7,944 nt of DNA from Flavobacterium sp. (GCA_030150335.1 JASLGC010000313.1:1-7944); one strand, 5' to 3'. Shown: positions 1-6,334, counted from the first letter of the stretch. The notes: generated by a model not told the origin, from the letters alone. Translations and numbers: made by a program.

Positions 1-759
1 AGCAAATACATCACCTAATTTGTCTATGTAAGACATATCTTTCAATACCAATTGGTTTCCATAAGAAGCCTTTCCACGGAAGAAATAACTAAAGTAACTC
101 GCAATAGTCATAATCCCAAGTCCCCCACATTCCATTAAGAAGATCATTACAGTCTTTCCAAATAAGGTAAATTGACTACCAATATCTACTGTTGAAAGCC
201 CTGTAACACATACTGCACTCGTAGCTGTGAATAAAGCGTCAATATAACGCAAACTACCCGGTGTAACGGTTGCCTTTGGAAAAGACAACATAAATGCTCC
301 GATGAAGATAATCAGTAAGAAACTGACGATAAACAACTGAGCAGGGTTCATTCTCGTTTGTTTTAGGTTTAACTGAAGCATTGAAAACTCCCTAACAACC
401 ATAATAAACACTCCAAAGAAAATTACTGCACTACTGTCAAAGAAGCGTGTTGTATGTTCAGGTTGCCACCGTGCAATAATTAAAATTAGAAAAAGTACAA
501 CACTGAATATGTCAAATATCTTTACTCCAAGACTCTCATAATTGTCTTTACTAAAATATCTTCGAGCAATGGCAATCATTCCTATCGAAAGACAGATATT
601 GTAGAGAGAATGTAAATGTGAGTGGTAATCGTTTAAGGTGTTAAATCCTAAATCGTAGATAAGGATAAATAGGGTTATAAAGCTAATCCAGAAAGGCAAT
701 CGTATCAATACGAATGCTGTTTTCTTTATTAAATTGTCTTTTAAGTAATATAGCGGCAT
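1..759 (-). CDS. trkH: TrkH/KtrB-family potassium uptake protein, N-terminal part (cut by left window edge)
   Basis: Membrane subunit of a Trk/Ktr-type K+ uptake system. The frame is open from ATG at 759 to base 1, giving 253 residues with no stop, so the C-terminal part lies outside. Hydrophobic segments are visible at about residues 20-39, 51-66, 82-97, 109-123 and 141-160, followed by the first pore loop LFTATSAVCVTGLS (176-189). This is the family's first selectivity-filter repeat with its key Gly187. Next comes TLFGKTVMIFLMECGGLGIMT (198-218), the conserved start of the second membrane helix of the repeat. The three further filter repeats expected of the family are not in view. Four membrane segments precede the first pore repeat, so it has an N-terminal extension. 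The ATG follows the DUF3037 stop by one base (TAA-A-ATG), which implies co-transcription and probably translational coupling. No TrkA/KtrA partner is visible. Family assignment is firm; ion selectivity is inferred. Confidence 0.9.
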   Translation of the reverse strand, partial: MPLYYLKDNLIKKTAFVLIRLPFWISFITLFILIYDLGFNTLNDYHSHLHSLYNICLSIGMIAIARRYFSKDNYESLGVKIFDIFSVVLFLILIIARWQPEHTTRFFDSSAVIFFGVFIMVVREFSMLQLNLKQTRMNPAQLFIVSFLLIIFIGAFMLSFPKATVTPGSLRYIDALFTATSAVCVTGLSTVDIGSQFTLFGKTVMIFLMECGGLGIMTIASYFSYFFRGKASYGNQLVLKDMSYIDKLGDVFA

Positions 760-760
760 T

Positions 761-1135
761 TTATAAAACTAATTCTTGAAAAAGATTTTTAAACAATACT
801 TCTAAATCCGAAGTCATCCCCGGATGAGGACGCGAAGCCTGAATACATGAACTTTTAACTGCAGTTAGCCATCTAAATCTTTCATCTACCTCTAAAGTAG
901 CAATCGGATTATTAGATGAAGTGCCCAAAGCAATGGCTTCAAATGCCTCGATGTGCTTTTGAAGTATTTCAAAATCTATTTCACTTGAAAAACAAGCTAT
1001 CTTTTTTTCATCCAAATGAAACTTTGCCAATAGTTTTCTCTTTGATTTAGAGAACACTAACAAACCAACATTGATAAATTCCTCTCGTTCTACTTTAGGA
1101 ACATATCTTATGATTGAATACTCATATACGTGCAT
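761..1135 (-). CDS. DUF3037 domain protein, partner of HipA-like kinase
   Basis: Small soluble protein (124 aa from this start) of the DUF3037 family, whose biochemical role is not established. The family hallmarks are visible: YSIIRYVPKVEREEFINVGL near the N-terminus, and RFRWLTAVKSSCIQASRPHPG followed by an acidic helix near the C-terminus. I chose ATG at 1135, which puts the conserved YEYSIIRY stretch directly at the N-terminus as in relatives. A TTG at 1162 would add nine residues (MLTKLKNFE), with a 41-bp overlap instead of 14 bp with the upstream kinase gene; it is possible but less likely. The gene overlaps the 3' end of the HipA-like gene and its stop lies one base before the trkH ATG, so all three are probably translated from one mRNA. 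DUF3037 genes commonly sit next to this HipA-like family (known association), which suggests a functional pair. Confidence 0.88.
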   Translation of the reverse strand: MHVYEYSIIRYVPKVEREEFINVGLLVFSKSKRKLLAKFHLDEKKIACFSSEIDFEILQKHIEAFEAIALGTSSNNPIATLEVDERFRWLTAVKSSCIQASRPHPGMTSDLEVLFKNLFQELVL

Positions 1136-1916
1136 CTCGAAATTTTTTAGCTTCGTTAACAAATAAATGAGAATTTTCTAACCTTGTTTTTAAGAACAAA
1201 AAGTATACCTCTCTTATCTCATCAGGACTCAAATCTACATCTTCCCATTCTAACCAATCTGTTGGAATAGCGTCTGTTATTTCTTTTAAGTCCTCTTCTT
1301 TTAATAGCTTTTTAAAAGCTACATCTACTTCATCAAGCTCTTTTGCTTGTGGTAGTAATACGTGATCTTTTATAAAAGAAAATGGAGTTAATGCACTCTT
1401 TTCCCAATTGTTAAATGAATGATGGAAATAAAAAGCTGCCCCGTGGTCTATTAACCACAATTCTTTATGCCAAATCAACATATTTGTATTTCTAAATGTT
1501 CTATCTACGTTTGTGATAAAAGCATCAAGCCAAACGATCTGTGAAGACAGTTTAGAGTCTATAGTCAATGCTTCTGGATCATACGTCAATGCCCCTGATA
1601 AAAAGTGCAAAGCAAGGTTTAATCCTTTGCTAAATTGAAGTAAGTCCTGAATTTCTTCATCTGCTTCGGTTCTACCAAAAGCTTCGTCTAATTGAGCAAA
1701 AACCAATTCAGGTACTTTTAATCCTAATTTCTGTGCGATTAATCCACCAAGTAGCTCAGCAATTAAGGCTTTCACCCCATGCCCTGCACCTCTGAATTTA
1801 AGCACGTATTTGAAATCATCATCAGCTTCTGCTAAGGCAGGCAATGATCCACCCTCTCTAAGAGGAGCTATGTATCGTGTTACCGTTACTGTTCTTAGCT
1901 TAGATAAATTATCCAT
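1122..1916 (-). CDS. HipA-like kinase-fold protein (stand-alone, no HipB)
   Basis: 264-residue protein resembling the C-terminal kinase domain of HipA, the serine/threonine kinase toxin of HipBA. Visible motifs in order: VLKFRGAGHG (38-47), with Lys40 as the likely ATP-anchoring lysine and a Gly-rich stretch; KALIAELLGG (49-58), with an E on the following helix; VWLDAFITNVDRTFRNTNML (128-147), with Asp138 as the candidate catalytic base and Asn143 as candidate metal ligand; and LWLIDHGAAFYF (153-164), where Asp157-His-Gly takes the place of DFG. The HipA N-terminal domain is absent, since E. coli HipA is about 440 aa, and no HipB-like HTH gene is adjacent. It is therefore not a classical toxin-antitoxin pair. 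The downstream partner is DUF3037, overlapping by 14 bp, followed by trkH. Kinase activity is inferred from the conserved residues; the substrate is unknown. Confidence 0.85.
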   Translation of the reverse strand: MDNLSKLRTVTVTRYIAPLREGGSLPALAEADDDFKYVLKFRGAGHGVKALIAELLGGLIAQKLGLKVPELVFAQLDEAFGRTEADEEIQDLLQFSKGLNLALHFLSGALTYDPEALTIDSKLSSQIVWLDAFITNVDRTFRNTNMLIWHKELWLIDHGAAFYFHHSFNNWEKSALTPFSFIKDHVLLPQAKELDEVDVAFKKLLKEEDLKEITDAIPTDWLEWEDVDLSPDEIREVYFLFLKTRLENSHLFVNEAKKFRDARI

Positions 1917-1938
1917 TAACTATTTTCGTTATTTCTTT

Positions 1939-1964
1939 AAAAAGTATGTTGCAATATTAACCAA
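1939..1964 (-). promoter_or_regulatory. Weak candidate promoter for the HipA-like/DUF3037/trkH unit
   Basis: On the minus strand TACTTTTT (1946-1939) matches TAnnTTTG at all but the last base. A TTG (1964-1962) lies 15 bp upstream, shorter than the usual 17-23 bp, and overlaps the T-run of the preceding terminator. A promoter must lie here if the terminator at 1963-1995 works, because only 46 bp separate that hairpin from the ATG at 1916. The exact boxes are uncertain. Confidence 0.3.
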
Positions 1965-1995
1965 AAAACCCTCATCGCTAATAACCATGAGAGTT
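1963..1995 (-). terminator. Rho-independent terminator of the tag unit
   Basis: Read on the minus strand, AACTCTCAT (1995-1987) pairs with ATGAGGGTT (1975-1967) over nine base pairs, one of them a G-U. The loop has 11 nt, and a run of six T (1968-1963) overlaps the end of the stem. It lies 55 nt after the tag stop and just upstream of the HipA-like gene, so it separates the two transcription units. Confidence 0.6.
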
Positions 1996-2050
1996 AAATT
2001 TTTTCCTTTTTATCTGTTTACTTGCTAATAGTAAGTAAATCAATATTATT

Positions 2051-2599
2051 TTAATTGTCTTTATGAATTTTTGTTTTCAAATATATAGGACAATCTGTTA
2101 AATGTGCACCATCTAAATATCCCGTACTCATCAAAAATTCATTGACAATTTCCTTGCCTACAAATTTGAAATGCTTTTTAAACAGTTTAATCCACTGTTC
2201 TAAATCATATTGCTTATGCAAATCTAACCAATTTTTGAAACTGCCAAACTCATTCTGTAAATCAATGATTTTCTTTGCGTTATATATCGCTGCATTTACT
2301 TTTAAACGGTTGCGAATAATACCACTATCTTGAAGTAAATCTGCTATTTTCTCTTCAGAGAAGTTCGCTACAGTTGGAATGTCGAATTGCTCATACGCTT
2401 TTTTGAAGTTTTGTCTTTTCTGTAAAATTGTATTCCAACTCAGTCCAGCTTGATTAATTTCTAAGATTAATCGTTCAAATAACTCCGTATCGTCTTCTAA
2501 TTCGAAACCGTATTCTTTATCGTGGTAATGTTTATTTGGGTTGTCTGTCTCAACAGGTAGTTCATTGCAGAAATAGCAATAGTGTTTTTTATCAGCCAT
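2051..2599 (-). CDS. tag: DNA-3-methyladenine glycosylase I
   Basis: Base-excision repair enzyme that hydrolyses the N-glycosidic bond of 3-methyladenine in alkylated DNA; cytoplasmic. The 182 aa fit the family (E. coli Tag is 187). Seen in order: CYFC (8-11) and YHDKEYG (25-31), which with HLTDC (166-170) supply the zinc-snap ligands Cys8, His26, His166 and Cys170; LEINQAGLSWNTIL (46-59), with Glu47 matching the Tag residue that recognises the damaged base; LLQDSGIIRNRLKV, the helix-hairpin region; and KFVGKEIVNEFLMSTG near the C-terminus. Cys11 is an extra cysteine found in many Tags as CxxC. Its ATG follows the stop of the upstream membrane-protein gene by three bases, so the two are co-transcribed. 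A hairpin terminator lies 55 nt downstream. No adaptive-response regulator such as Ada is visible. Identification is firm. Confidence 0.95.
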   Translation of the reverse strand: MADKKHYCYFCNELPVETDNPNKHYHDKEYGFELEDDTELFERLILEINQAGLSWNTILQKRQNFKKAYEQFDIPTVANFSEEKIADLLQDSGIIRNRLKVNAAIYNAKKIIDLQNEFGSFKNWLDLHKQYDLEQWIKLFKKHFKFVGKEIVNEFLMSTGYLDGAHLTDCPIYLKTKIHKDN

Positions 2600-2602
2600 A
2601 AA

Positions 2603-3004
2603 TTAATTGATCACTTTAATTTTAGCATCAGTAAACACTTTTCTAAAAGCAGAACGTTGTTCAGTTGTTTTAAGACCGTAAACATCTCTTGACTTTCTGT
2701 TGTTTAATTTGATCACGGCTTTTGTTGCTAATCCTTTAGGTAGTTTCACATATTTGATTGCCGTTTTGTCTATCTTACTATCAGCTGTTCTTAATAAGAA
2801 GTTTTTAACTGTAATATATAAGAACAATGCTACAATCCCTGTAAATACGTAATCCATTTCCTTTGGAGTATCCCAGTTTGCAGTAGTAAGTCTTACTATA
2901 CCTAATACAAGAATAAAGGTAGACATAATCCTTGAAGAGGTTAGTCTACCTTTATAATTATCATTTATTTCTATCTGTTTAGTTTCTTTATTAAATGAAA
3001 TCAT
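2603..3004 (-). CDS. Small two-helix membrane protein of unknown function, upstream of tag
   Basis: 133-residue protein I do not recognise. It starts with a short polar region (MISFNKETKQIEINDNYKG). Two hydrophobic segments follow, at about residues 26-41 (MSTFILVLGIVRL core) and 52-71 (YVFTGIVALFLYITVKNFLL). A basic soluble tail of about 60 residues contains short strand-like stretches such as AIKYVKLPKG and KAVIKLNNRK. This layout of a short N-terminus, a membrane hairpin and a basic beta-rich tail resembles small PH-like membrane proteins, but that is only an impression. It is the first gene of a two-gene unit: a perfect -7 box lies 29 nt upstream of its ATG, and the tag ATG follows its stop by three bases. 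Nothing links it functionally to DNA repair beyond this pairing. Confidence 0.75.
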   Translation of the reverse strand: MISFNKETKQIEINDNYKGRLTSSRIMSTFILVLGIVRLTTANWDTPKEMDYVFTGIVALFLYITVKNFLLRTADSKIDKTAIKYVKLPKGLATKAVIKLNNRKSRDVYGLKTTEQRSAFRKVFTDAKIKVIN

Positions 3005-3033
3005 TTAGCTGTCTTTTGTAAGTGATTAAAAAA

Positions 3034-3041
3034 CAAATCTA
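3034..3041 (-). promoter_or_regulatory. Promoter -7 box for the membrane protein-tag unit
   Basis: TAGATTTG on the minus strand is a perfect match to the Bacteroidota -7 consensus TAnnTTTG, 29 nt upstream of the ATG at 3004. No TTG is present at the -33 position; that region is AT-only and is bracketed by an inverted repeat (3046-3085). Confidence 0.6.
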
Positions 3042-3045
3042 ACAA

Positions 3046-3085
3046 TAAATACTACATAAATAACTTAATAGAATGTTAGTATTTA
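3046..3085. repeat. Inverted repeat upstream of the tag-unit promoter
   Basis: TAAATACTA (3046-3054) and TAGTATTTA (3077-3085) are perfect nine-base inverted repeats separated by 22 nt. One arm ends five bases from the -7 box and the other lies upstream of the -33 region. It could be an operator, or the tail hairpin of the lipoprotein gene mRNA that ends at 3108, though there is no good T-run at its base. In such AT-rich DNA chance is a real alternative. Confidence 0.35.
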
Positions 3086-3107
3086 CAATATTTCATTTTT
3101 AGGGCAA

Positions 3108-3707
3108 CTACATTTTTTTAAAGTACAAATAAGGCTTGCCTTTAATTTGAGAACCAGGTTTGTAATTAGAGATTTTGTCCTCTATTCTCAAGTAACCAGC
3201 TTGCTCTCCAATTTCAAGAGTTCCTTTAAAAATAGTGTTTGTAATTACCTTAAACTCTTTCTCAGGAGTTAATTTCTTTTCTTCAGTGTTAAGTGGTATT
3301 TTCTCATCTTCAGTAACCAAAGTAGTCAACATACCTGCAGCATTTAATCTATTATTTCTAAAAACACGATCGTACTCAACACCGAGTTTTTGACATACAA
3401 TCTCTTTGTCTTTTGAAATAACAGAGTTGTAATTCGCATAAGTAATACTATCAAGTTTTTGGCCAGATTTATACACTATAAGGTAGTCTTTTTCTTTGCA
3501 GTTTGAAGAAGAAGGGTTTACCAATCCTACTTTTCCATTTCCTACGTCATTTCCAACATATTTATATGTTCCAGCAGCTAAGTTATCAATACTACTTAAA
3601 GGAGTGTACACTTGAGAAACAATAGTATCTACATTTTTATCATCGTCACTACTTGAGCATGATGTTATAGCAATCATAGTAGCAAGAAAGAAAACAGTCT
3701 TTTTCAT
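3108..3707 (-). CDS. Predicted surface-exposed lipoprotein of unknown function
   Basis: 199-residue protein with a type II signal peptide: MKK, a hydrophobic core (about 4-14), then lipobox ITSC with Cys17 as the lipidated residue. Directly after Cys17 comes SSSDDDK, which matches the Ser/Asp-rich lipoprotein export signal of Flavobacteriia that directs lipoproteins across the outer membrane to the cell surface (known family rule, applied here by inference). The mature part has a GTYKYVG stretch (about 46-52) and two cysteines beyond the lipobox. Several strand-like segments and the C-terminal YLYFKKM suggest a small beta-rich, perhaps lipocalin-like fold. I cannot name a family. It is monocistronic: a perfect -7 box lies 27 nt upstream, and the lpdA terminator lies beyond that. 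Confidence 0.85.
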   Translation of the reverse strand: MKKTVFFLATMIAITSCSSSDDDKNVDTIVSQVYTPLSSIDNLAAGTYKYVGNDVGNGKVGLVNPSSSNCKEKDYLIVYKSGQKLDSITYANYNSVISKDKEIVCQKLGVEYDRVFRNNRLNAAGMLTTLVTEDEKIPLNTEEKKLTPEKEFKVITNTIFKGTLEIGEQAGYLRIEDKISNYKPGSQIKGKPYLYFKKM

Positions 3708-3714
3708 TTGTGTT

Positions 3715-3733
3715 TGTTAATTCGTTGTTAACA
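3715..3733. repeat. Short inverted repeat between -7 box and start of the lipoprotein gene
   Basis: TGTTAA (3715-3720) and TTAACA (3728-3733) are separated by seven bases. The repeat abuts the -7 box at 3734-3741, so it spans the expected transcription start. It could be an operator or a 5' UTR hairpin. The six-base arms are AT-rich, so chance is possible. Confidence 0.3.
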
Positions 3734-3741
3734 CAAATATA
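3734..3741 (-). promoter_or_regulatory. Promoter -7 box of the lipoprotein gene
   Basis: TATATTTG on the minus strand, a perfect TAnnTTTG, 27 nt upstream of the ATG at 3707. No clear TTG is seen at -33; about 20 nt upstream lies the T-run of the lpdA terminator. Confidence 0.6.
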
Positions 3742-3759
3742 AGTAAAACTTAACTACAT

Positions 3760-3796
3760 AAAAAAAGGTTTAAACCGTTAAGTTTAAACCTTTTTT
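3760..3796 (-). terminator. Strong rho-independent terminator of lpdA
   Basis: A perfect 15-base inverted repeat: AAAAAAGGTTTAAAC (3761-3775) and GTTTAAACCTTTTTT (3782-3796), loop of six. Read on the minus strand it begins 24 nt after the lpdA stop and ends in seven T. The hairpin is symmetric enough to act in both directions, but no plus-strand gene reads into it. The left arm includes a self-complementary GGTTTAAACC. Confidence 0.85.
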
Positions 3797-3819
3797 CTAT
3801 ATCGAATAATTTATTACAA

Positions 3820-5223
3820 TTATGCGTGGATAGCTCTGTTATCAGTTGCAGCTAAAGCAGCTTCTTTGATAGCCTCTGCAAATGTAGGGTGAGCATGAGA
3901 CATTCTTGCTAAATCTTCAGCAGATGCTCTGTACTCCATAGCTACTACAGCCTCAGCGATTAAATCAGCACAACGAGCTCCGATCATGTGGATACCTAAG
4001 ATCTCGTCAGTGTTTTTATCAGCTAAGATTTTTACTAATCCATCAGTATCAGCACTTGCTCTTGCACGTCCTAACGCTCTGAATGGGAAACTTCCAGCTT
4101 TGTACTCTACACCTTCAGCTTTTAATTGCTCCTCTGTTTTTCCAACAGCAGCAACCTCTGGCCAAGTATAGATAACTCCAGGGATTAAGTTATAGTTGAT
4201 GTGTGGTTTTTGACCAGCTAAGAATTCAGCAACCATTACTCCTTCTTCCTCAGATTTGTGAGCTAACATAGCACCACGAACAACGTCACCAATAGCGTAA
4301 ACGTTTGGAGCAGTAGTTTGTAAATGATCATTTACTTCAACTTGTCCTCTATCTGTCAATTTGATTCCTGCTTTTTCAGCATTTAATCCGTCAGTATATG
4401 GACGACGACCTACAGCTACTAAAGTGTAGTCTCCTTCTAAAGTAACGATTTCTCCTTTTTTATCTAACGCAGAAACTTTTACTACATCTCCAGTACGCTC
4501 AACACCTTGAACTTTGTGAGAAGTGTAGAACTTCATTCCTTGTTTTTTCAATACTTTTTGTAACTCTTTTGATAAAGCACCATCCATAGTAGGTAAAATT
4601 CTATCAGCGAATTCTACTACAGAAACTTGAGCACCTAATCTTAAGTAAACTTGTCCTAATTCAAGACCAATTACTCCACCACCGATGATGATTAAGTGTT
4701 TAGGAACTTCAGGTAATTTTAATGCTTCAGTAGAAGTGATGATTCTTTCTTTATCTAAAGTGATAAAAGGCAATGTAGATGGTTTAGATCCAGTTGCAAT
4801 AATTGTGTTTTTAGCACCAATTGTTTCAACAGAACCATCGTTTTTAGTAACATTGATAGTTGTTGCATTCTCAAAAGAACCAACTCCTTCAAATACAGTG
4901 ATTTGGTTTTTGTCCATTAAGAACTTAACACCAGCACAAGTTTGATCAACTACCGCTTGCTTACGCTCGATCATTTTAGCTAAATCAACTTTTAAATCTC
5001 CTGCTACTTCGATTCCATGATCAGCAAAATGTCTGTACTCCTCTACTAAGTGAGAAGAAGATAATAATGCTTTTGATGGAATACATCCTACGTTTAGACA
5101 AGTTCCTCCTAATGTTGAGTACTTTTCTACAATTGCTGTTTTAAATCCTAATTGTGCACAACGAATAGCAGACACATATCCTCCAGGTCCAGAACCAATT
5201 ACAACTACGTCAAATGAATTCAT
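3820..5223 (-). CDS. lpdA: Dihydrolipoyl dehydrogenase (E3)
   Basis: FAD-dependent enzyme that reoxidises the dihydrolipoyl groups of 2-oxoacid dehydrogenase complexes (pyruvate, 2-oxoglutarate, branched-chain) and of the glycine cleavage system, reducing NAD+; cytoplasmic. The 467 aa match the family length. Visible: FAD dinucleotide motif VVIGSGPGG (7-15); redox disulfide GGTCLNVGCIPSK (39-51), with Cys42 and Cys47; NAD-binding IIIGGGVIGLELG (178-190); the second FAD motif YAIGD (309-313), with Asp313; and the dimer-interface active site HAHPTFAE (443-450), where His445 and Glu450 form the catalytic dyad. Start ATG at 5223 places the FAD motif at the usual distance. It is not next to E1/E2 genes, so it is probably a shared E3. 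It has its own perfect -7 box and a strong terminator, so it is transcribed singly. Identification is firm. Confidence 0.97.
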   Translation of the reverse strand: MNSFDVVVIGSGPGGYVSAIRCAQLGFKTAIVEKYSTLGGTCLNVGCIPSKALLSSSHLVEEYRHFADHGIEVAGDLKVDLAKMIERKQAVVDQTCAGVKFLMDKNQITVFEGVGSFENATTINVTKNDGSVETIGAKNTIIATGSKPSTLPFITLDKERIITSTEALKLPEVPKHLIIIGGGVIGLELGQVYLRLGAQVSVVEFADRILPTMDGALSKELQKVLKKQGMKFYTSHKVQGVERTGDVVKVSALDKKGEIVTLEGDYTLVAVGRRPYTDGLNAEKAGIKLTDRGQVEVNDHLQTTAPNVYAIGDVVRGAMLAHKSEEEGVMVAEFLAGQKPHINYNLIPGVIYTWPEVAAVGKTEEQLKAEGVEYKAGSFPFRALGRARASADTDGLVKILADKNTDEILGIHMIGARCADLIAEAVVAMEYRASAEDLARMSHAHPTFAEAIKEAALAATDNRAIHA

Positions 5224-5262
5224 AATATATTTTTCTTTTTTTTTGTTGTTTTACTTATCCTA

Positions 5263-5270
5263 CAAAGTTA
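5263..5270 (-). promoter_or_regulatory. Promoter -7 box of lpdA
   Basis: TAACTTTG on the minus strand, a perfect TAnnTTTG, 39 nt upstream of the lpdA ATG. A T-rich patch (TTTTC) sits about 20 bp further upstream in place of a clean TTG. The leader that follows is strongly A-rich, with nine consecutive A just before the start region, and has no Shine-Dalgarno. Confidence 0.65.
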
Positions 5271-5337
5271 CACTTTTTATGGAAGTATGAGAAAATAATA
5301 GACTAAACTTTTACCTTTAAATCATAAGAAATCCCAA

Positions 5338-6216
5338 CTAACATAAGACTTTCAGTGCTCCTTGTAGAACCTTTATTTCAAATTTATTTGTATCAAATTC
5401 ATAATACTCACCATCCATTTGCAAACCATTTCTTTCTTGGTCCACAATCTCTACGTGTATTACATTTGTTTGTACATAATCTGTTTTTCTAAACTTCTCT
5501 GTTTTTTTCAGAATTACATACAATCCAAACGTTAATTGCTTTAATAGCCCAATACGAGGAACCATTAAATAATCTAATTTTCCATCCGTTAAACTCGCTT
5601 TAGGAGTCAACGACATGCTATACCCCATTTCATTAGAGTTTGAAATGAATAACAGCAATGGGTTTACTTCCTTCGTAACGCCATTATAGGTTACCAACAT
5701 TTTTTTAGCAACGTATTCTTGAGCAGAATTTAAAGCCGCATTGATATACGCACCTAATTTGCGTTTACCAGACTTCTCATATTTATCTATGATTGTTGCG
5801 TCTATTCCAAATCCCATATTGCTAAAGAAGTATTCTCCATTTACGCTACCCACGTCCATATTCATCGCCTTTCCGTCTCTAACGCGAATGATAGCCTGTT
5901 CAATATCTTTTGGTATTGAAAGATTTGATGCTAATCCATTTCCAGAACCAACAGGTACTACACCAAATGCAATATTTGTGCCAACTAATTCAGTAGCCAC
6001 TTCATGGATTGTACCATCTCCCCCACAAGCTACGATAATATCTGCTTTTGCAGTAATCGCTTGCTGCGTTAATTCAATCGCGTGCTTTTTATAAGTAGAA
6101 AATGAAACATGTATTTCATATTGAGATTCATCAAAAAAAGGTTTGATATAATCAAGTGTAATATTGTGTTTTCCTTTTCCTGAAATTGGATTAACGATAA
6201 AATATATTTTTTTCAT
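5338..6216 (-). CDS. YegS/BmrU-type lipid kinase (diacylglycerol kinase family)
   Basis: ATP-dependent kinase of the DAGK-catalytic superfamily. It phosphorylates a lipid such as diacylglycerol, probably at the inner face of the cytoplasmic membrane. The 292 aa are typical. Visible: IVNPISGKGK (7-16), the N-terminal nucleotide-binding strand; ACGGDGTIHEV (63-73), the hallmark GGDGT with Asp68; VVPVGSGNGLASNL (86-99), equivalent to the PxGTxNDxA motif; MDVGSVNGEYFFSNMGFG (120-137); PKASLTDGKLD (205-215); and QMDGE (266-270), with Asp268 and Glu270 at the catalytic-base position of DgkB-like enzymes. There is no membrane segment. The usual Thr-Asn-Asp is Ser-Gly-Asn-Gly here, a variant common in YegS/BmrU-type members. 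It has its own -7 box, and no terminator is visible before lpdA, so some read-through into lpdA is possible. The lipid substrate cannot be read from sequence. Confidence 0.9.
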   Translation of the reverse strand: MKKIYFIVNPISGKGKHNITLDYIKPFFDESQYEIHVSFSTYKKHAIELTQQAITAKADIIVACGGDGTIHEVATELVGTNIAFGVVPVGSGNGLASNLSIPKDIEQAIIRVRDGKAMNMDVGSVNGEYFFSNMGFGIDATIIDKYEKSGKRKLGAYINAALNSAQEYVAKKMLVTYNGVTKEVNPLLLFISNSNEMGYSMSLTPKASLTDGKLDYLMVPRIGLLKQLTFGLYVILKKTEKFRKTDYVQTNVIHVEIVDQERNGLQMDGEYYEFDTNKFEIKVLQGALKVLC

Positions 6217-6275
6217 AATTACTATAAGTAAAGCATCGAAGTCTTTAAAACGTGTATTTTTATGCTTTGATTAAG

Positions 6276-6283
6276 CAAATATA
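6276..6283 (-). promoter_or_regulatory. Promoter -7 box of the lipid kinase gene
   Basis: TATATTTG on the minus strand, a perfect TAnnTTTG, 59 nt upstream of the ATG at 6216, implying a leader of about 50 nt, the longest among the minus-strand genes here. No TTG is seen at -33; that region holds an inverted repeat at 6295-6317. Confidence 0.6.
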
Positions 6284-6294
6284 CAAAGGCTATT

Positions 6295-6317
6295 GTTTAT
6301 TTACTACTATAATAAAC
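6295..6317. repeat. Inverted repeat over the -33 region of the lipid kinase promoter
   Basis: GTTTATT (6295-6301) and AATAAAC (6311-6317), perfect seven-base arms with a nine-base gap. It is centred about 25 bp upstream of the -7 box, where an activator or repressor could sit. It is AT-only apart from the end bases, so chance is possible. Confidence 0.3.
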
Positions 6318-6334
6318 ATATAAGGTGGAAAAAG

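Noticed and set aside
1122..1916. Classical HipBA toxin-antitoxin operon
   Set aside because: No HTH antitoxin gene upstream (the tag terminator lies there), and the protein lacks the HipA N-terminal domain.
1810..2028. 72-residue plus-strand frame over the start of the HipA-like gene
   Set aside because: It overlaps the kinase gene antisense and runs through its promoter and the tag terminator; low-complexity, AT-driven sequence with no family resemblance.
2017..2039. Hairpin TTTACTT/AAGTAAA just after tag as its terminator
   Set aside because: AT-only stem with no T-run on the minus strand; the hairpin at 1963-1995 is a much better terminator.
2142..2333. 63-residue plus-strand frame inside tag
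   Set aside because: Antisense to a firm tag gene, no recognisable domain.
3986..4945. Plus-strand frames inside lpdA (3986-4171 and 4685-4945)
   Set aside because: Antisense shadows of a highly conserved, well-coded gene; no motifs.
5741..6094. 117-residue plus-strand frame inside the lipid kinase gene
   Set aside because: Antisense shadow: it mirrors the GGDGT and GSGNG regions of the kinase and has no independent features.
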